This document shows positions 1 through 6,218 of a stretch of 6,552 bases of DNA, in pieces (positions within the stretch are counted from its first letter, which is position 1; every line of letters begins with the position of its first letter). The stretch covers positions 1-6,552 of the forward strand of contig JAEERZ010000126.1 of assembly GCA_016286075.1 (NCBI GenBank), written 5' to 3'. The position numbers were made by a program, and so were the translations under genes. The DNA comes from Selenomonadaceae bacterium (GTDB lineage Bacteria; Bacillota; Negativicutes; Selenomonadales; Selenomonadaceae). The notes under the pieces are model-generated. The model saw nothing but the letters and a program-made list of their open reading frames with translations. It had not been told where the DNA came from and made no database searches.

Positions 1-87
1 GAGCTTCGCGTTAATGAGCTGTCCTGCGACAACGCTCGAAAGCCCCGCGTGCGCGGCCAGGATCTTCTGAGTCATGGTCATTCCCAT
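1..87 (-). CDS. leuC: 3-isopropylmalate dehydratase large subunit, N-terminal fragment
   Basis: Partial gene: only the first 29 codons lie in the window and the rest continues past position 1. The visible peptide begins MGMTMTQKILAAHAGL and continues with VAGQLINAKL. This matches the start of the LeuC/HacA-type aconitase-family large subunit, in which the TxxxKIL-A-H-G segment is conserved. With LeuD, that family isomerises 2-isopropylmalate to 3-isopropylmalate using a 4Fe-4S cluster; the cluster cysteines lie in the unseen part. The ATG at 85-87 is chosen because an AAGGAGG sequence sits 10 nt upstream (98-104), overlapping the leuA stop codon. The 15-nt gap to leuA makes it the second gene of a T-box-controlled leucine operon. 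It could instead be a close homolog such as homoaconitase, but the leuA neighbour favours LeuC. Confidence 0.85.
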   Translation of the reverse strand, partial: MGMTMTQKILAAHAGLSSVVAGQLINAKL

Positions 88-97
88 ATGTTTTTTT

Positions 98-104
98 CCT
101 CCTT
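98..104 (-). promoter_or_regulatory. Ribosome binding site of leuC
   Basis: On the minus strand this reads AAGGAGG, a near-perfect anti-Shine-Dalgarno match, 10 nt before the leuC ATG at 87. It overlaps the leuA stop codon (TAA at 105-103). Ribosomes ending leuA therefore finish on top of the leuC initiation site, which suggests translational coupling. It also fixes the leuC start. Confidence 0.85.
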
Positions 105-1761
105 ATTTATCTCTGCGGTTAAGTGCCGAGAACAGCGCGTTTATCGACGATGCTATGATATCGTCGTTTATGCCCGCGCCCCATACCTTTTTGCCGTCGG
201 GGAGCGTGATGCTAAGGTAAGTTATGGCCTGGGAGAAGGAGCCCTTGGAGAGCGCGTGCTCCTCGTATGTCATCTGGGAGTACTTTATGCCAAGCTCCTG
301 CTTTATGGCGTTGCTTACGGCGTCGAGACGGCCGTTGCCCTTTGCCTTTATGTCCTTTACTTCTCCGTTCACTTCAACCGTTACTACTACGTTAATATCG
401 GGGGTGCGCGTAAAGTGATAGTCTATAAGCTTAAGCAGCGCGTTTACGTTTACATACTCCTTTGTAAACACGTCGAGCACTTCCTTCGGCGAAAGCTCCG
501 CGTGGGCGCGGTCGGAGGCGCGCTTTACGGTGTAGCCCACTTCCTCGCGCATCGCCGCGGGAAGGATATAGCCGAAGTTGTTCTCCAAAAGGTATCCTAT
601 GCCGCCCTTGCCCGACTGGGAGTTTATGCGGATAACGTCCGTTTCGTACTCTCTGCCCACGTCGTTCGGGTCGAGAGGCAGATACGGAACCGTCCACGTC
701 TCTATGTTCTTTTCCTCGCGCCACTTCATGCCCTTTGCGATGGCGTCCTGATGCGAGCCGGAGAAGGCGGCGAAGACCAGCGCGCCCGCATACGGCTGAC
801 GGGCGTGGACCTGCATCCGCGTCACGCGCTCATACATCTCCGTGAGCTCCGGCATGTTCGATAAATCAAGATTCGGGTCGACACCCAAAGCGAACATATT
901 CATGGCGATGGTCACGATGTCGGCGTTGCCTGTGCGCTCGCCGTTGCCGAACAGCGTTCCCTCGATACGGTCAGCGCCCGCGAGAAGGCCCATTTCCGAA
1001 TCCGCCACGCCGCAGCCGCGGTCGTTGTGCGGGTGGAGCGACAGCACGACGTTCTCGCGATATTTGAGGTTCTGCGAGATATAGGCGACCTGCATCGCGT
1101 AAATGTGCGGCATCGACATTTCCACCGTCACCGGGATATTGATGATCGGCTTCCTGTCCGCCTTCGGCTGCCAGACGTCGAGCACCGCGTTGCAGACCTC
1201 CAGCGCGTACTCCGGCTCCGTGCCCGTGAAGCTCTCCGGCGAATACTCGAATCGGTAGTTCTCCCCCGCTTCTTCTGTCAATTCTTTCAACAGTTTCGCG
1301 CCTTCGACGGCGATTTCCTTGATTTCCTCTTTCGTCATGCGGAACACCTGCTCACGCTGGGCGACGGAGGTGGAGTTGTAAACGTGGACGATGGCGTTCT
1401 TGACGCCGCGAAGCGCCTCGAAGGTCTTTCGGATAATATGCGGACGCGCCTGCGTCAGCACCTGCACCGTCACGTCGTCGGGAATCAGGTTGTCATCCAC
1501 GAGGCGGCGCAAAAATTCGTACTCGGTATCGGAAGCCGCAGGGAAACCGACCTCGATTTCCTTGAAGCCGATCTTGACGAGCATTTTGTAAAACTCGATC
1601 TTCTCGTCAAGACTCATCGGGATGATCAGAGACTGGTTGCCGTCGCGAAGGTCGACGCTGCACCAGACCGGCGCGTGCTCCGGGTATTCCTTTTTCGCCC
1701 ACGAAAGGTCGAGGACCGGCGGAAGATAATATCCTTTTTTGTACTTAGTGTAGTTTTGCAT
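103..1761 (-). CDS. leuA: 2-isopropylmalate synthase, long (type 2) form
   Basis: Catalyses the first committed step of leucine synthesis: acetyl-CoA plus 2-oxoisovalerate gives 2-isopropylmalate. The product is 552 residues, the length of the yeast/actinobacterial-like type 2 LeuA rather than the roughly 510-residue type 1. The N-terminal TIM barrel has DLRDGNQSL at 37-45 (metal-binding Asp and catalytic Arg region), the metal-ligand HPHND at 243-247, and GNGERTGN at 272-279. The C-terminal LeuA_dimer/regulatory domain spans about 430-548, with KGNGRLDA near 474-481; in this family that domain binds leucine for feedback inhibition. The ATG at 1761 has AGGAGG 7 nt upstream and follows a leucine T-box leader. 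Oddity: isoleucine and valine codon choice changes sharply at residues 342-353. ATA and GTA are absent before that point and dominant after it, so the gene may be mosaic. The reading frame is intact throughout. Confidence 0.96.
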   Translation of the reverse strand: MQNYTKYKKGYYLPPVLDLSWAKKEYPEHAPVWCSVDLRDGNQSLIIPMSLDEKIEFYKMLVKIGFKEIEVGFPAASDTEYEFLRRLVDDNLIPDDVTVQVLTQARPHIIRKTFEALRGVKNAIVHVYNSTSVAQREQVFRMTKEEIKEIAVEGAKLLKELTEEAGENYRFEYSPESFTGTEPEYALEVCNAVLDVWQPKADRKPIINIPVTVEMSMPHIYAMQVAYISQNLKYRENVVLSLHPHNDRGCGVADSEMGLLAGADRIEGTLFGNGERTGNADIVTIAMNMFALGVDPNLDLSNMPELTEMYERVTRMQVHARQPYAGALVFAAFSGSHQDAIAKGMKWREEKNIETWTVPYLPLDPNDVGREYETDVIRINSQSGKGGIGYLLENNFGYILPAAMREEVGYTVKRASDRAHAELSPKEVLDVFTKEYVNVNALLKLIDYHFTRTPDINVVVTVEVNGEVKDIKAKGNGRLDAVSNAIKQELGIKYSQMTYEEHALSKGSFSQAITYLSITLPDGKKVWGAGINDDIIASSINALFSALNRRDK

Positions 1762-1768
1762 TGCCTCT

Positions 1769-1774
1769 CCTCCT
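1769..1774 (-). promoter_or_regulatory. Ribosome binding site of leuA
   Basis: AGGAGG on the minus strand, 7 nt before the leuA ATG at 1761. It lies directly after the T-run of the T-box terminator and outside the hairpin. Control is therefore more likely by transcription termination than by masking of this site. Confidence 0.85.
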
Positions 1775-1775
1775 C

Positions 1776-1812
1776 AAAAAATAAGCCTTCGTCCCATCAA
1801 GAGACGAAGGCT
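1776..1812 (-). terminator. T-box-controlled intrinsic terminator before leuA
   Basis: AGCCTTCGTC (1812-1803) and GACGAAGGCT (1793-1784) form a perfect 10-bp stem with a 9-nt loop, followed by TATTTTTT (1783-1776). The left arm overlaps the bases needed for the antiterminator, so the two folds exclude each other. This is the expected off-state when tRNA-Leu is charged. Confidence 0.93.
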
Positions 1813-1935
1813 CTGCCTGCGTGTTACCACTCTCGTTCGCGCCCAGAGACGCGCACTCGTTATACCCTCTCTAACGGTGGGCTTCCGTCTCCGCCTACGA
1901 CGCTTTCCGCATATTCGGCGAAGCTGCTCCGAGGC

Positions 1936-1938
1936 GAG
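1936..1938 (-). promoter_or_regulatory. T-box specifier codon CUC (Leu)
   Basis: The minus-strand reading TGTGAA-CTC-GCC places CTC in the 3' side of the specifier loop, the position that pairs with the tRNA anticodon. CUC would select tRNA-Leu with a GAG anticodon, in agreement with leuA downstream. The assignment rests on alignment by eye to known T-box leaders. Shifting the register by one base either way would give ACT (Thr) or TCG (Ser), which do not fit the downstream genes. Confidence 0.8.
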
Positions 1939-2049
1939 TTCACATTCGTTCCCCGTCCGCCTCACACCAACCGGCGGCTCTCTGTACGATTCGCGAACGT
2001 TACTGCTCCTCTTCTGCGCATTTATTCCGTATGCAATGTAGCCTATCAT

Positions 2050-2070
2050 AAAAAGCTCGCATTGGCAAGC
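2050..2070 (-). terminator. Probable terminator of the his-sagB transcript
   Basis: GCTTGC (2070-2065), loop CAAT, GCGAGC (2060-2055), then TTTTT (2054-2050). The stem is only 6 bp and includes one T-G pair, so it is weaker than the T-box terminator. Its place, 18 nt after the oxidoreductase stop codon, is typical for a transcript end. A run of As before the stem could add a few A-U pairs across a mismatch. Confidence 0.6.
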
Positions 2071-2087
2071 ATTTTTTCAGCAAAACT

Positions 2088-2828
2088 CTATTGGAGATAC
2101 TTTCCGACCGTCGCGCCATAGACCGCGAAATCATTTTCCCCGTCGAGGCCGAGCGCCGCGTTCAGAGGTCCGTCATCGAAGGCGCCCACCGCGCAAACAC
2201 CAATCCGATGTGTATACGCCGCCAAGTAGAGATTCTGGCAAACGTGCCCCGCGTCAAGGTAAATGTACCGTGCGGAACGCGGACCAAATCTGTGGTTCAT
2301 GCGTCGATAATCGGCGCACCACAAAAACGTAACCGCGCTGTTCTTCACCATATTTTGCGCCTTAAAGCATGGGAGAAGCGCTTCGTCAGCCTCTTCCCCA
2401 TTCGCGATAGGCAAAAGCGCATGCCCAAGCGCAAGGAAACGATACAAACCCGCCGGAATTCCTTCCACGCGATGCACGAGTAAATACGTTTCAAAGGCAT
2501 GCCGTGCGCCCGCCGAAGGCACCGTCCGCATCGTGCCGCCGTTTTCCAACGCCATTTTCACACCCTGCGTACACCACAGCAAAAATGAAAGCTCCTGCAA
2601 AGTCAACTCTTTATCGCTATATTCGCGCACAGAAGCACGCATCTCAATCATTTCGAGGAAATTGACCTCTTTATCCGGCAAAAGCCCCGGCTCAGGAAGC
2701 CGCAAAACACGGGCATCCTGCGGAACTGGGGACTCGGGAGGAGGAGGAGGGATTTGCCGCTCCGCTTCCGTCGGGTGACCTTCTTTTAAATCCGTCACTT
2801 TCAAAAACCGTTTGATTTCTTCTTCCAT
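2088..2828 (-). CDS. SagB/ThcOx-family flavin oxidoreductase (nitroreductase superfamily)
   Basis: A 246-residue FMN-dependent oxidoreductase of the nitroreductase fold, closest by eye to the SagB/ThcOx group. RASVREY at 64-70 is the RxSxR phosphate/FMN-contact motif. PSAGARHAFETYLLV (104-118) corresponds to the family's PSAGA-E-Y block. LDAGHVCQNLYLAA (191-204), GVCAVGAF (210-217) and VYGATVGK (236-243) form the C-terminal signature. The N-terminal 55 residues, with a five-proline run at 27-31, also occur in stand-alone family members. SagB proper oxidises azolines to azoles in peptide natural products, but no cyclodehydratase or precursor peptide is visible here, so the substrate is unknown. 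The ATG at 2828 is preferred over the in-frame ATG at 2867, which lies inside hisIE. It starts 4 nt after the hisIE stop, with GGAG about 10 nt upstream, so it is co-transcribed with the his genes. Confidence 0.88.
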   Translation of the reverse strand: MEEEIKRFLKVTDLKEGHPTEAERQIPPPPPESPVPQDARVLRLPEPGLLPDKEVNFLEMIEMRASVREYSDKELTLQELSFLLWCTQGVKMALENGGTMRTVPSAGARHAFETYLLVHRVEGIPAGLYRFLALGHALLPIANGEEADEALLPCFKAQNMVKNSAVTFLWCADYRRMNHRFGPRSARYIYLDAGHVCQNLYLAAYTHRIGVCAVGAFDDGPLNAALGLDGENDFAVYGATVGKYLQ

Positions 2829-2832
2829 ATCC

Positions 2833-3528
2833 TCACATCTCCGGACGGTTGCCCGTCTTTCCTTCAAACTTATGATAATTGCCGCCGTTGCGCCGATTCC
2901 TCAGCTCGCGGAACACGATCTCCGGCGAGAGGTTGTGGAACGCGAGCAGCACGAGACAATGATACCAGAGGTCGCCCATCTCGTAGGCAATCTCCTGCCG
3001 GTCCATGTTCTTCGACGCGATGATCGTCTCCGCAGCTTCCTCGCCGACCTTCTTCAGGATCTTGTCCTGCCCGTGCTGGAACAGATAATTCGTATAGGAA
3101 CCCTCCACCGGATTGAGCTGACGGTCGCGGATGACCTCGTAAAGGTCGTTCAGCACGTTAGCGAGAGAAGCCTGCGGCTCCTCCGGCACGACGGCGACGC
3201 TCTTTTCGTTTTCGCCGAGCCTGCGCCCGCTGAAACAGGAATACGTGCCCGTATGGCAGGCGACGCCCGTCTGGTGTACGCGCACCAGGAGCGTGTCGCC
3301 GTCGCAGTCGTAGGAAATCTCCTTGACCTTCTGCACGTTGCCCGAGGTCTCGCCCTTGTTCCAGAGCTTTTCCCGGCTGCGACTGTAAAACCATGTGTAG
3401 CCCGTTTCCAGCGTCTTCTTCAGCGATTCTTCGTTCATATAGGCGAGCATCAGTACCTGCCCGTTTTCTTCCTGCACGATGGCGGGCACCAAGCCTTTCT
3501 CGTCGAATTTCACCATTGAGATGTCCAT
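2833..3528 (-). CDS. hisIE: Bifunctional phosphoribosyl-AMP cyclohydrolase / phosphoribosyl-ATP pyrophosphatase
   Basis: A 231-residue fusion that performs steps 2 and 3 of histidine synthesis: PR-ATP to PR-AMP, then ring opening to ProFAR. The HisI domain covers about residues 5-105, with WFYSRSREKLWNKGETSG at 46-63 and the zinc-type cysteines C75 (in YDCDGD), C91 and C98 (in ACHTGTYSC). A short linker leads to the HisE domain at about 125-213, a MazG-like fold with acidic metal-binding motifs GEEAAE (162-167) and EMGD (183-186). The ATG at 3528 shares one base with the hisF stop (TGATG), and GGAGG lies 10 nt upstream. A second in-frame ATG at 3516 would remove four residues and also keep both domains. 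The cytoplasmic enzyme works next to hisF in a coupled operon. The frame stays open far upstream (to 3873), but that part is antisense-type noise over hisF. Confidence 0.96.
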   Translation of the reverse strand: MDISMVKFDEKGLVPAIVQEENGQVLMLAYMNEESLKKTLETGYTWFYSRSREKLWNKGETSGNVQKVKEISYDCDGDTLLVRVHQTGVACHTGTYSCFSGRRLGENEKSVAVVPEEPQASLANVLNDLYEVIRDRQLNPVEGSYTNYLFQHGQDKILKKVGEEAAETIIASKNMDRQEIAYEMGDLWYHCLVLLAFHNLSPEIVFRELRNRRNGGNYHKFEGKTGNRPEM

Positions 3529-4286
3529 CAAAGCCTTACCTCCACTCCTCGTGATTTCAGATATGTCTTGACTTCCCGGACAGTGAACTGCCCGTAATGG
3601 AACACCGACGCGGCAAGCACCGCGTCCGCCTTGCCCAAGGTCAGGACGTCGTAAAAATGCTCCAGCGTTCCCGCGCCCCCCGACGCGATGACCGGCACGT
3701 TCACGGCCTCGGACACCATGCGCGTCAGCGGGATGTCGTAACCGTCCTTCGTGCCGTCGGCGTCCATGCTCGTCAAAAGGATCTCGCCCGCGCCGAGGGA
3801 AACGCCGCGCTTCACCCATTCCTCGCAGTCGATCCCCGTCGGCGTGCGGCCGCCGTTCACATAGACCTCCCAACGGTCCTCACCGCATTTTTTCGCGTCC
3901 ACCGCCAGCACCACGCACTGACGGCCGAAGCGCTCAGCGCCTTCGGAGAGCAGCGTGGGATTCTTGACTGCCGCCGTATTCAGCGACGTCTTGTCCGCCC
4001 CCGCCGCAAGCAGCGCCCGCATATCCTCCGCCGAGCGAATGCCGCCGCCGACGGTGAACGGGATAAACACCTGCGACGCGCAGGCCGAGGCCACGTCCAC
4101 CATCGTATTGCGCTTGTCGCTGGACGCGGTGATGTCCAAAAAAACAAGCTCGTCCGCCCGCTCCTGATCATAGCGTGCGGCAAGCTCCACCGGGTCGCCC
4201 GCGTCGCGCAGTCCGACGAAATTCGTCCCCTTGACGACACGTCCATCCTTGACGTCAAGACACGGAATGATTCGTTTCGTGTACAT
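3528..4286 (-). CDS. hisF: Imidazole glycerol phosphate synthase, cyclase subunit
   Basis: The synthase half of the HisH-HisF complex. It uses ammonia delivered by HisH to convert PRFAR into imidazole glycerol phosphate and AICAR. The product is 252 residues, the family's usual length. The TIM barrel carries both catalytic aspartates, D11 (in PCLDVKDGRVVKG) and D130 (in LAVDAKK). The phosphate-binding GGGI is at 80-83, DGTKDGYD at 177-184 and SGGAG at 202-206. The ATG at 4286 begins MYTKRIIPCLD, the standard N-terminus. An in-frame ATG at 4313 lies inside hisA and would add nine unusual residues. The start is 1 nt after the hisA stop, and the end shares one base with hisIE. Confidence 0.97.
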   Translation of the reverse strand: MYTKRIIPCLDVKDGRVVKGTNFVGLRDAGDPVELAARYDQERADELVFLDITASSDKRNTMVDVASACASQVFIPFTVGGGIRSAEDMRALLAAGADKTSLNTAAVKNPTLLSEGAERFGRQCVVLAVDAKKCGEDRWEVYVNGGRTPTGIDCEEWVKRGVSLGAGEILLTSMDADGTKDGYDIPLTRMVSEAVNVPVIASGGAGTLEHFYDVLTLGKADAVLAASVFHYGQFTVREVKTYLKSRGVEVRL

Positions 4287-4287
4287 T

Positions 4288-5019
4288 TTAGTCCCCCGTC
4301 TCAGCAAACGCAATCGCCGCTTTCAGGTCGAGCGCGCCCGTATAGATCGCCTTGCCCGCGATAACGCCGACAAGTCCGTCCTTTTCATGCATTTTGACCG
4401 TTTTAATGTCCTCCATCGAGCTTACGCCGCCGGATACGACGACCGAAAGCCCGCTGGCCTTCGCGAGGGCGACGGACGCATCCGCGTTGACGCCCGAAAG
4501 GGTCCCGTCCCGGGAAATGTCCGTATGGATTACCGTGCGGACGCCGAAGGCCGCCATCTTCTTCGCGAATTCCAATGCGTCAACGCCGCCGGACTCTTCC
4601 CAGCCCTTGACTGCCACGACACCGTCCCGTGCATCGATGCCAATCACGACGCGTTCCCCGTATTTCTCCACTGCTTCGCGCACGAGCTCTGGCGACTCCA
4701 CCGCCGCCGAGCCAAGAATCACGCGGCGGACGCCGAGGGCCAAGATCGACTCGATCTGATCCATCGTACGGATTCCGCCGCCCAATTCGATAGGAATCTG
4801 CACAGAAGACAGAATCTCGCGGATTGCAGGCAGATTTTCCGATTGTCCGCCGCGCGCGCCGTCGAGATCGACGACGTGCAGATATTTCGCGCCCATGCCC
4901 TCCCATTTCTTTGCCATTTCTCCGGGATGGTCGGAAAATATCTCTTCCTTTGAAAAATCGCCTTTGTAGAGACGAACGCAATGTCCGCCCCGCAGGTCGA
5001 TCGCGGGAAAAATCATCAT
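4288..5019 (-). CDS. hisA: ProFAR isomerase (phosphoribosylformimino-AICAR-phosphate isomerase)
   Basis: Isomerises ProFAR to PRFAR by an Amadori rearrangement, the step before the HisH-HisF reaction. The product is 243 residues, normal for the family. The half-barrel repeat shows in the two catalytic aspartates, D8 (IFPAIDLRGG) and D129 (IGIDARDG). GGGIR is at 80-84, DISRDGT at 167-173 and SGGVS at 196-200. The first ATG of ATGATG (5019) is chosen because it places the first catalytic Asp at position 8, as in the family, and overlaps the hisH stop by 4 nt. The second ATG, 3 nt on, would also work. In some actinobacteria this enzyme also serves tryptophan synthesis (PriA), but nothing here points to that. 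Confidence 0.96.
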   Translation of the reverse strand: MMIFPAIDLRGGHCVRLYKGDFSKEEIFSDHPGEMAKKWEGMGAKYLHVVDLDGARGGQSENLPAIREILSSVQIPIELGGGIRTMDQIESILALGVRRVILGSAAVESPELVREAVEKYGERVVIGIDARDGVVAVKGWEESGGVDALEFAKKMAAFGVRTVIHTDISRDGTLSGVNADASVALAKASGLSVVVSGGVSSMEDIKTVKMHEKDGLVGVIAGKAIYTGALDLKAAIAFAETGD

Positions 5020-5636
5020 GCTGCGTCGCCTCCGTCGATAAAATTCTTCAGTATGTCGAGCCCGACGTCCCCGGATTTCTCGGGATGGAACTGGGTAGCG
5101 CAGATATTCCCCTTTGCCACCGCCGCCGTCAATCGCTCGCCGTAGTCCGCCGTCGCCGTCACGATTTCTCCGTCCTCCGGCACGGCATGATAGCTGTGGA
5201 CGAAATAGACAAAGGGATTTTCCGGAAGCCCCGCGAACAAATCAGGAATTTCCCGTCGCCGAATCTCGAGGGAGTTCCAGCCCATGTGAGGGATTTTCAA
5301 CCCGTCCGCCTGAATCTTACGGACGCGCCCGCGAAAGAACCCCAAGCCCTCCGCCTCCGGCGACTCGTCGCTGCCTTCAAAGAGGATCTGCAGCCCGACG
5401 CAGATGCCGAGAAGCGGAACGCCCGCATGCACTCGCTCTTTCAATACGGGAATCATGCCGCTGGCCTGAAGGTTTTTCATGCAGTCGCCGAAAGCCCCGA
5501 CCCCCGGCAGCACGATCTTGTCCGCCCGCCGGAGCACCTCGGCGTCGTTCGTGATCATCGCATCCGCGCCGAGATAAAGAAACGCTTTCTCGACGCTGAA
5601 CAGATTCCCGACGCCGTAATCCATGATCGCAATCAT
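5016..5636 (-). CDS. hisH: Imidazole glycerol phosphate synthase, glutamine amidotransferase subunit
   Basis: The class I glutaminase that hydrolyses glutamine and channels ammonia to HisF. The product is 206 residues, the usual size. MDYGVGNLFSV at 5-15 is the family N-terminal signature. PGVGAFG (45-51) is the oxyanion-loop region, the nucleophile is C79 in GICVGLQ (77-83), and the triad is completed by H184 and E186 in QFHPEKSG. The ATG at 5636 shares one base with the hisB stop (TAATG), and the gene ends overlapping hisA by 4 nt. The frame is open upstream to 6056, but that part lies antiparallel in sense to no known protein and over hisB in another frame, so it is not included. Confidence 0.96.
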   Translation of the reverse strand: MIAIMDYGVGNLFSVEKAFLYLGADAMITNDAEVLRRADKIVLPGVGAFGDCMKNLQASGMIPVLKERVHAGVPLLGICVGLQILFEGSDESPEAEGLGFFRGRVRKIQADGLKIPHMGWNSLEIRRREIPDLFAGLPENPFVYFVHSYHAVPEDGEIVTATADYGERLTAAVAKGNICATQFHPEKSGDVGLDILKNFIDGGDAA

Positions 5637-6217
5637 TACAGCACGCCCTTCGTCGAAAGCACGCCCTTGCTGCCGTCTTTTCGGACGGCGGCGGCCAGCG
5701 CGTGTCCGAGGGCCTTGAAAAGCGCCTCGATCTTGTGGTGCGTATTGTTTCCGTAAAGGATTTTCGCGTGGAGCGTAATGCCCGCGTTGAACGCGAACGC
5801 CCGCAGGAATTCCTCGGTCAGCTCCGTGTCGTAGCCGCCGACGACCGGCGCCATTTCCCCGCCGTCGTAGACGAGATACGGACGCCCGCTGATGTCGAGA
5901 GCTACGAATGCCAGCGCCTCGTCCATCGGCACATAGAACGAGCCGTATCTTGCGATGCCCGCTTTGTCGCCCAGCGCTTCCTTGAACGCCTCGCCAAGCA
6001 CGATGCCGATATCCTCGATCGAGTGGTGACCGTCCACCGCAAGGTCGCCGTCGCATTTCACGGTCAGGTCGAAAGCGCCGTGCTTCGCGAACAGCGTCAG
6101 CATGTGGTCGAAAAATCCGACGCCCGTATCGATCTTGCTTTCGCCTTTGCCGTCCAGATTCACGGAAACACGAACGGAAGTTTCCGCCGTTTTCCGCTTT
6201 TTCTCCGCCTTTCGCAT
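5636..6217 (-). CDS. hisB: Imidazoleglycerol-phosphate dehydratase
   Basis: Dehydrates IGP to imidazole acetol phosphate, the substrate of HisC. The product is 193 residues and monofunctional, without the histidinol-phosphatase domain of the enterobacterial HisB, so a separate phosphatase must exist elsewhere. The metal-binding repeats are clear: HHSIEDIGI at 64-72 and HHKIEALFKA at 160-169. GFFDHML is at 34-40 and a further conserved FFxxFAxNAGIT-like segment lies at 137-148. The ATG at 6217 begins a typical basic N-terminus with KTAET at 9-13. It lies 1 nt after the hisC stop, with GGAGGG about 10 nt upstream. In-frame ATGs further upstream (to 6322) fall within hisC and are rejected. Confidence 0.96.
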   Translation of the reverse strand: MRKAEKKRKTAETSVRVSVNLDGKGESKIDTGVGFFDHMLTLFAKHGAFDLTVKCDGDLAVDGHHSIEDIGIVLGEAFKEALGDKAGIARYGSFYVPMDEALAFVALDISGRPYLVYDGGEMAPVVGGYDTELTEEFLRAFAFNAGITLHAKILYGNNTHHKIEALFKALGHALAAAVRKDGSKGVLSTKGVL

Positions 6218-6218
6218 C

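Larger units (their letters stand above)
1776..2022 (-). ncRNA. T-box riboswitch (leucine-specific) leader of leuA
   Basis: A cis-acting leader that senses uncharged tRNA-Leu. Stem I begins with GAAGAGGAGCAGTA (2014-2001), containing the AGTA motif of the specifier-loop region. Its GAAG can pair with CTTC at 1923-1920, and CGTTCG (1999-1994) with CGAATG (1948-1943). The apical part AGAGAG, CCGCC, GGTTGGTG, GGCGG is the typical distal stem I. The codon after TGTGAA is CTC (1938-1936), a leucine specifier. The T-box core AGAGTGGTAACACGC is at 1833-1819. Its TGGT (1829-1826) would pair with the ACCA acceptor end of tRNA-Leu. ACG (1822-1820) and GAG can pair with CGTCTC (1806-1801) to form an antiterminator that excludes the terminator hairpin. 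A leuA start 14 nt after the terminator agrees with the specifier. Boundaries on the 5' side are approximate. Pairings were found by eye. Confidence 0.93.

Noticed and set aside
1774..2049. A 91-codon minus-strand open frame upstream of leuA, possibly a leader peptide
   Set aside because: It coincides with the T-box RNA, runs through the terminator, contains no leucine run, and lacks a good ribosome binding site. RNA structure explains the stretch better.
2045..2068. TTGCCA and TATGAT as a sigma-70 promoter for leuA
   Set aside because: The 12-nt spacing is too short and the elements overlap the putative terminator hairpin, so I do not annotate it as a promoter; the ambiguity is kept as a finding.
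1027..2121. A 364-codon plus-strand open frame across leuA and the T-box leader, and similar long plus-strand frames over hisA, hisF and hisIE
   Set aside because: They mirror high-GC coding sequence on the minus strand. Their products are rich in Arg, His and Val with no recognisable motifs, and the opposite strand has conserved enzymes with intact active sites.
2705..2828. Proline-rich N-terminal segment of the SagB-like protein as an unusual added domain
   Set aside because: Stand-alone members of the SagB/ThcOx group commonly carry a similar roughly 50-residue N-terminal part with a PPPP-type run, so it looks normal for the family.
3529..3873. N-terminal extension of HisIE (an extra 115 codons in the same frame)
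   Set aside because: It overlaps hisF in another frame, has a composition rich in Arg and Gly, and matches no domain. The coupled ATG at 3528 gives the normal HisIE length.
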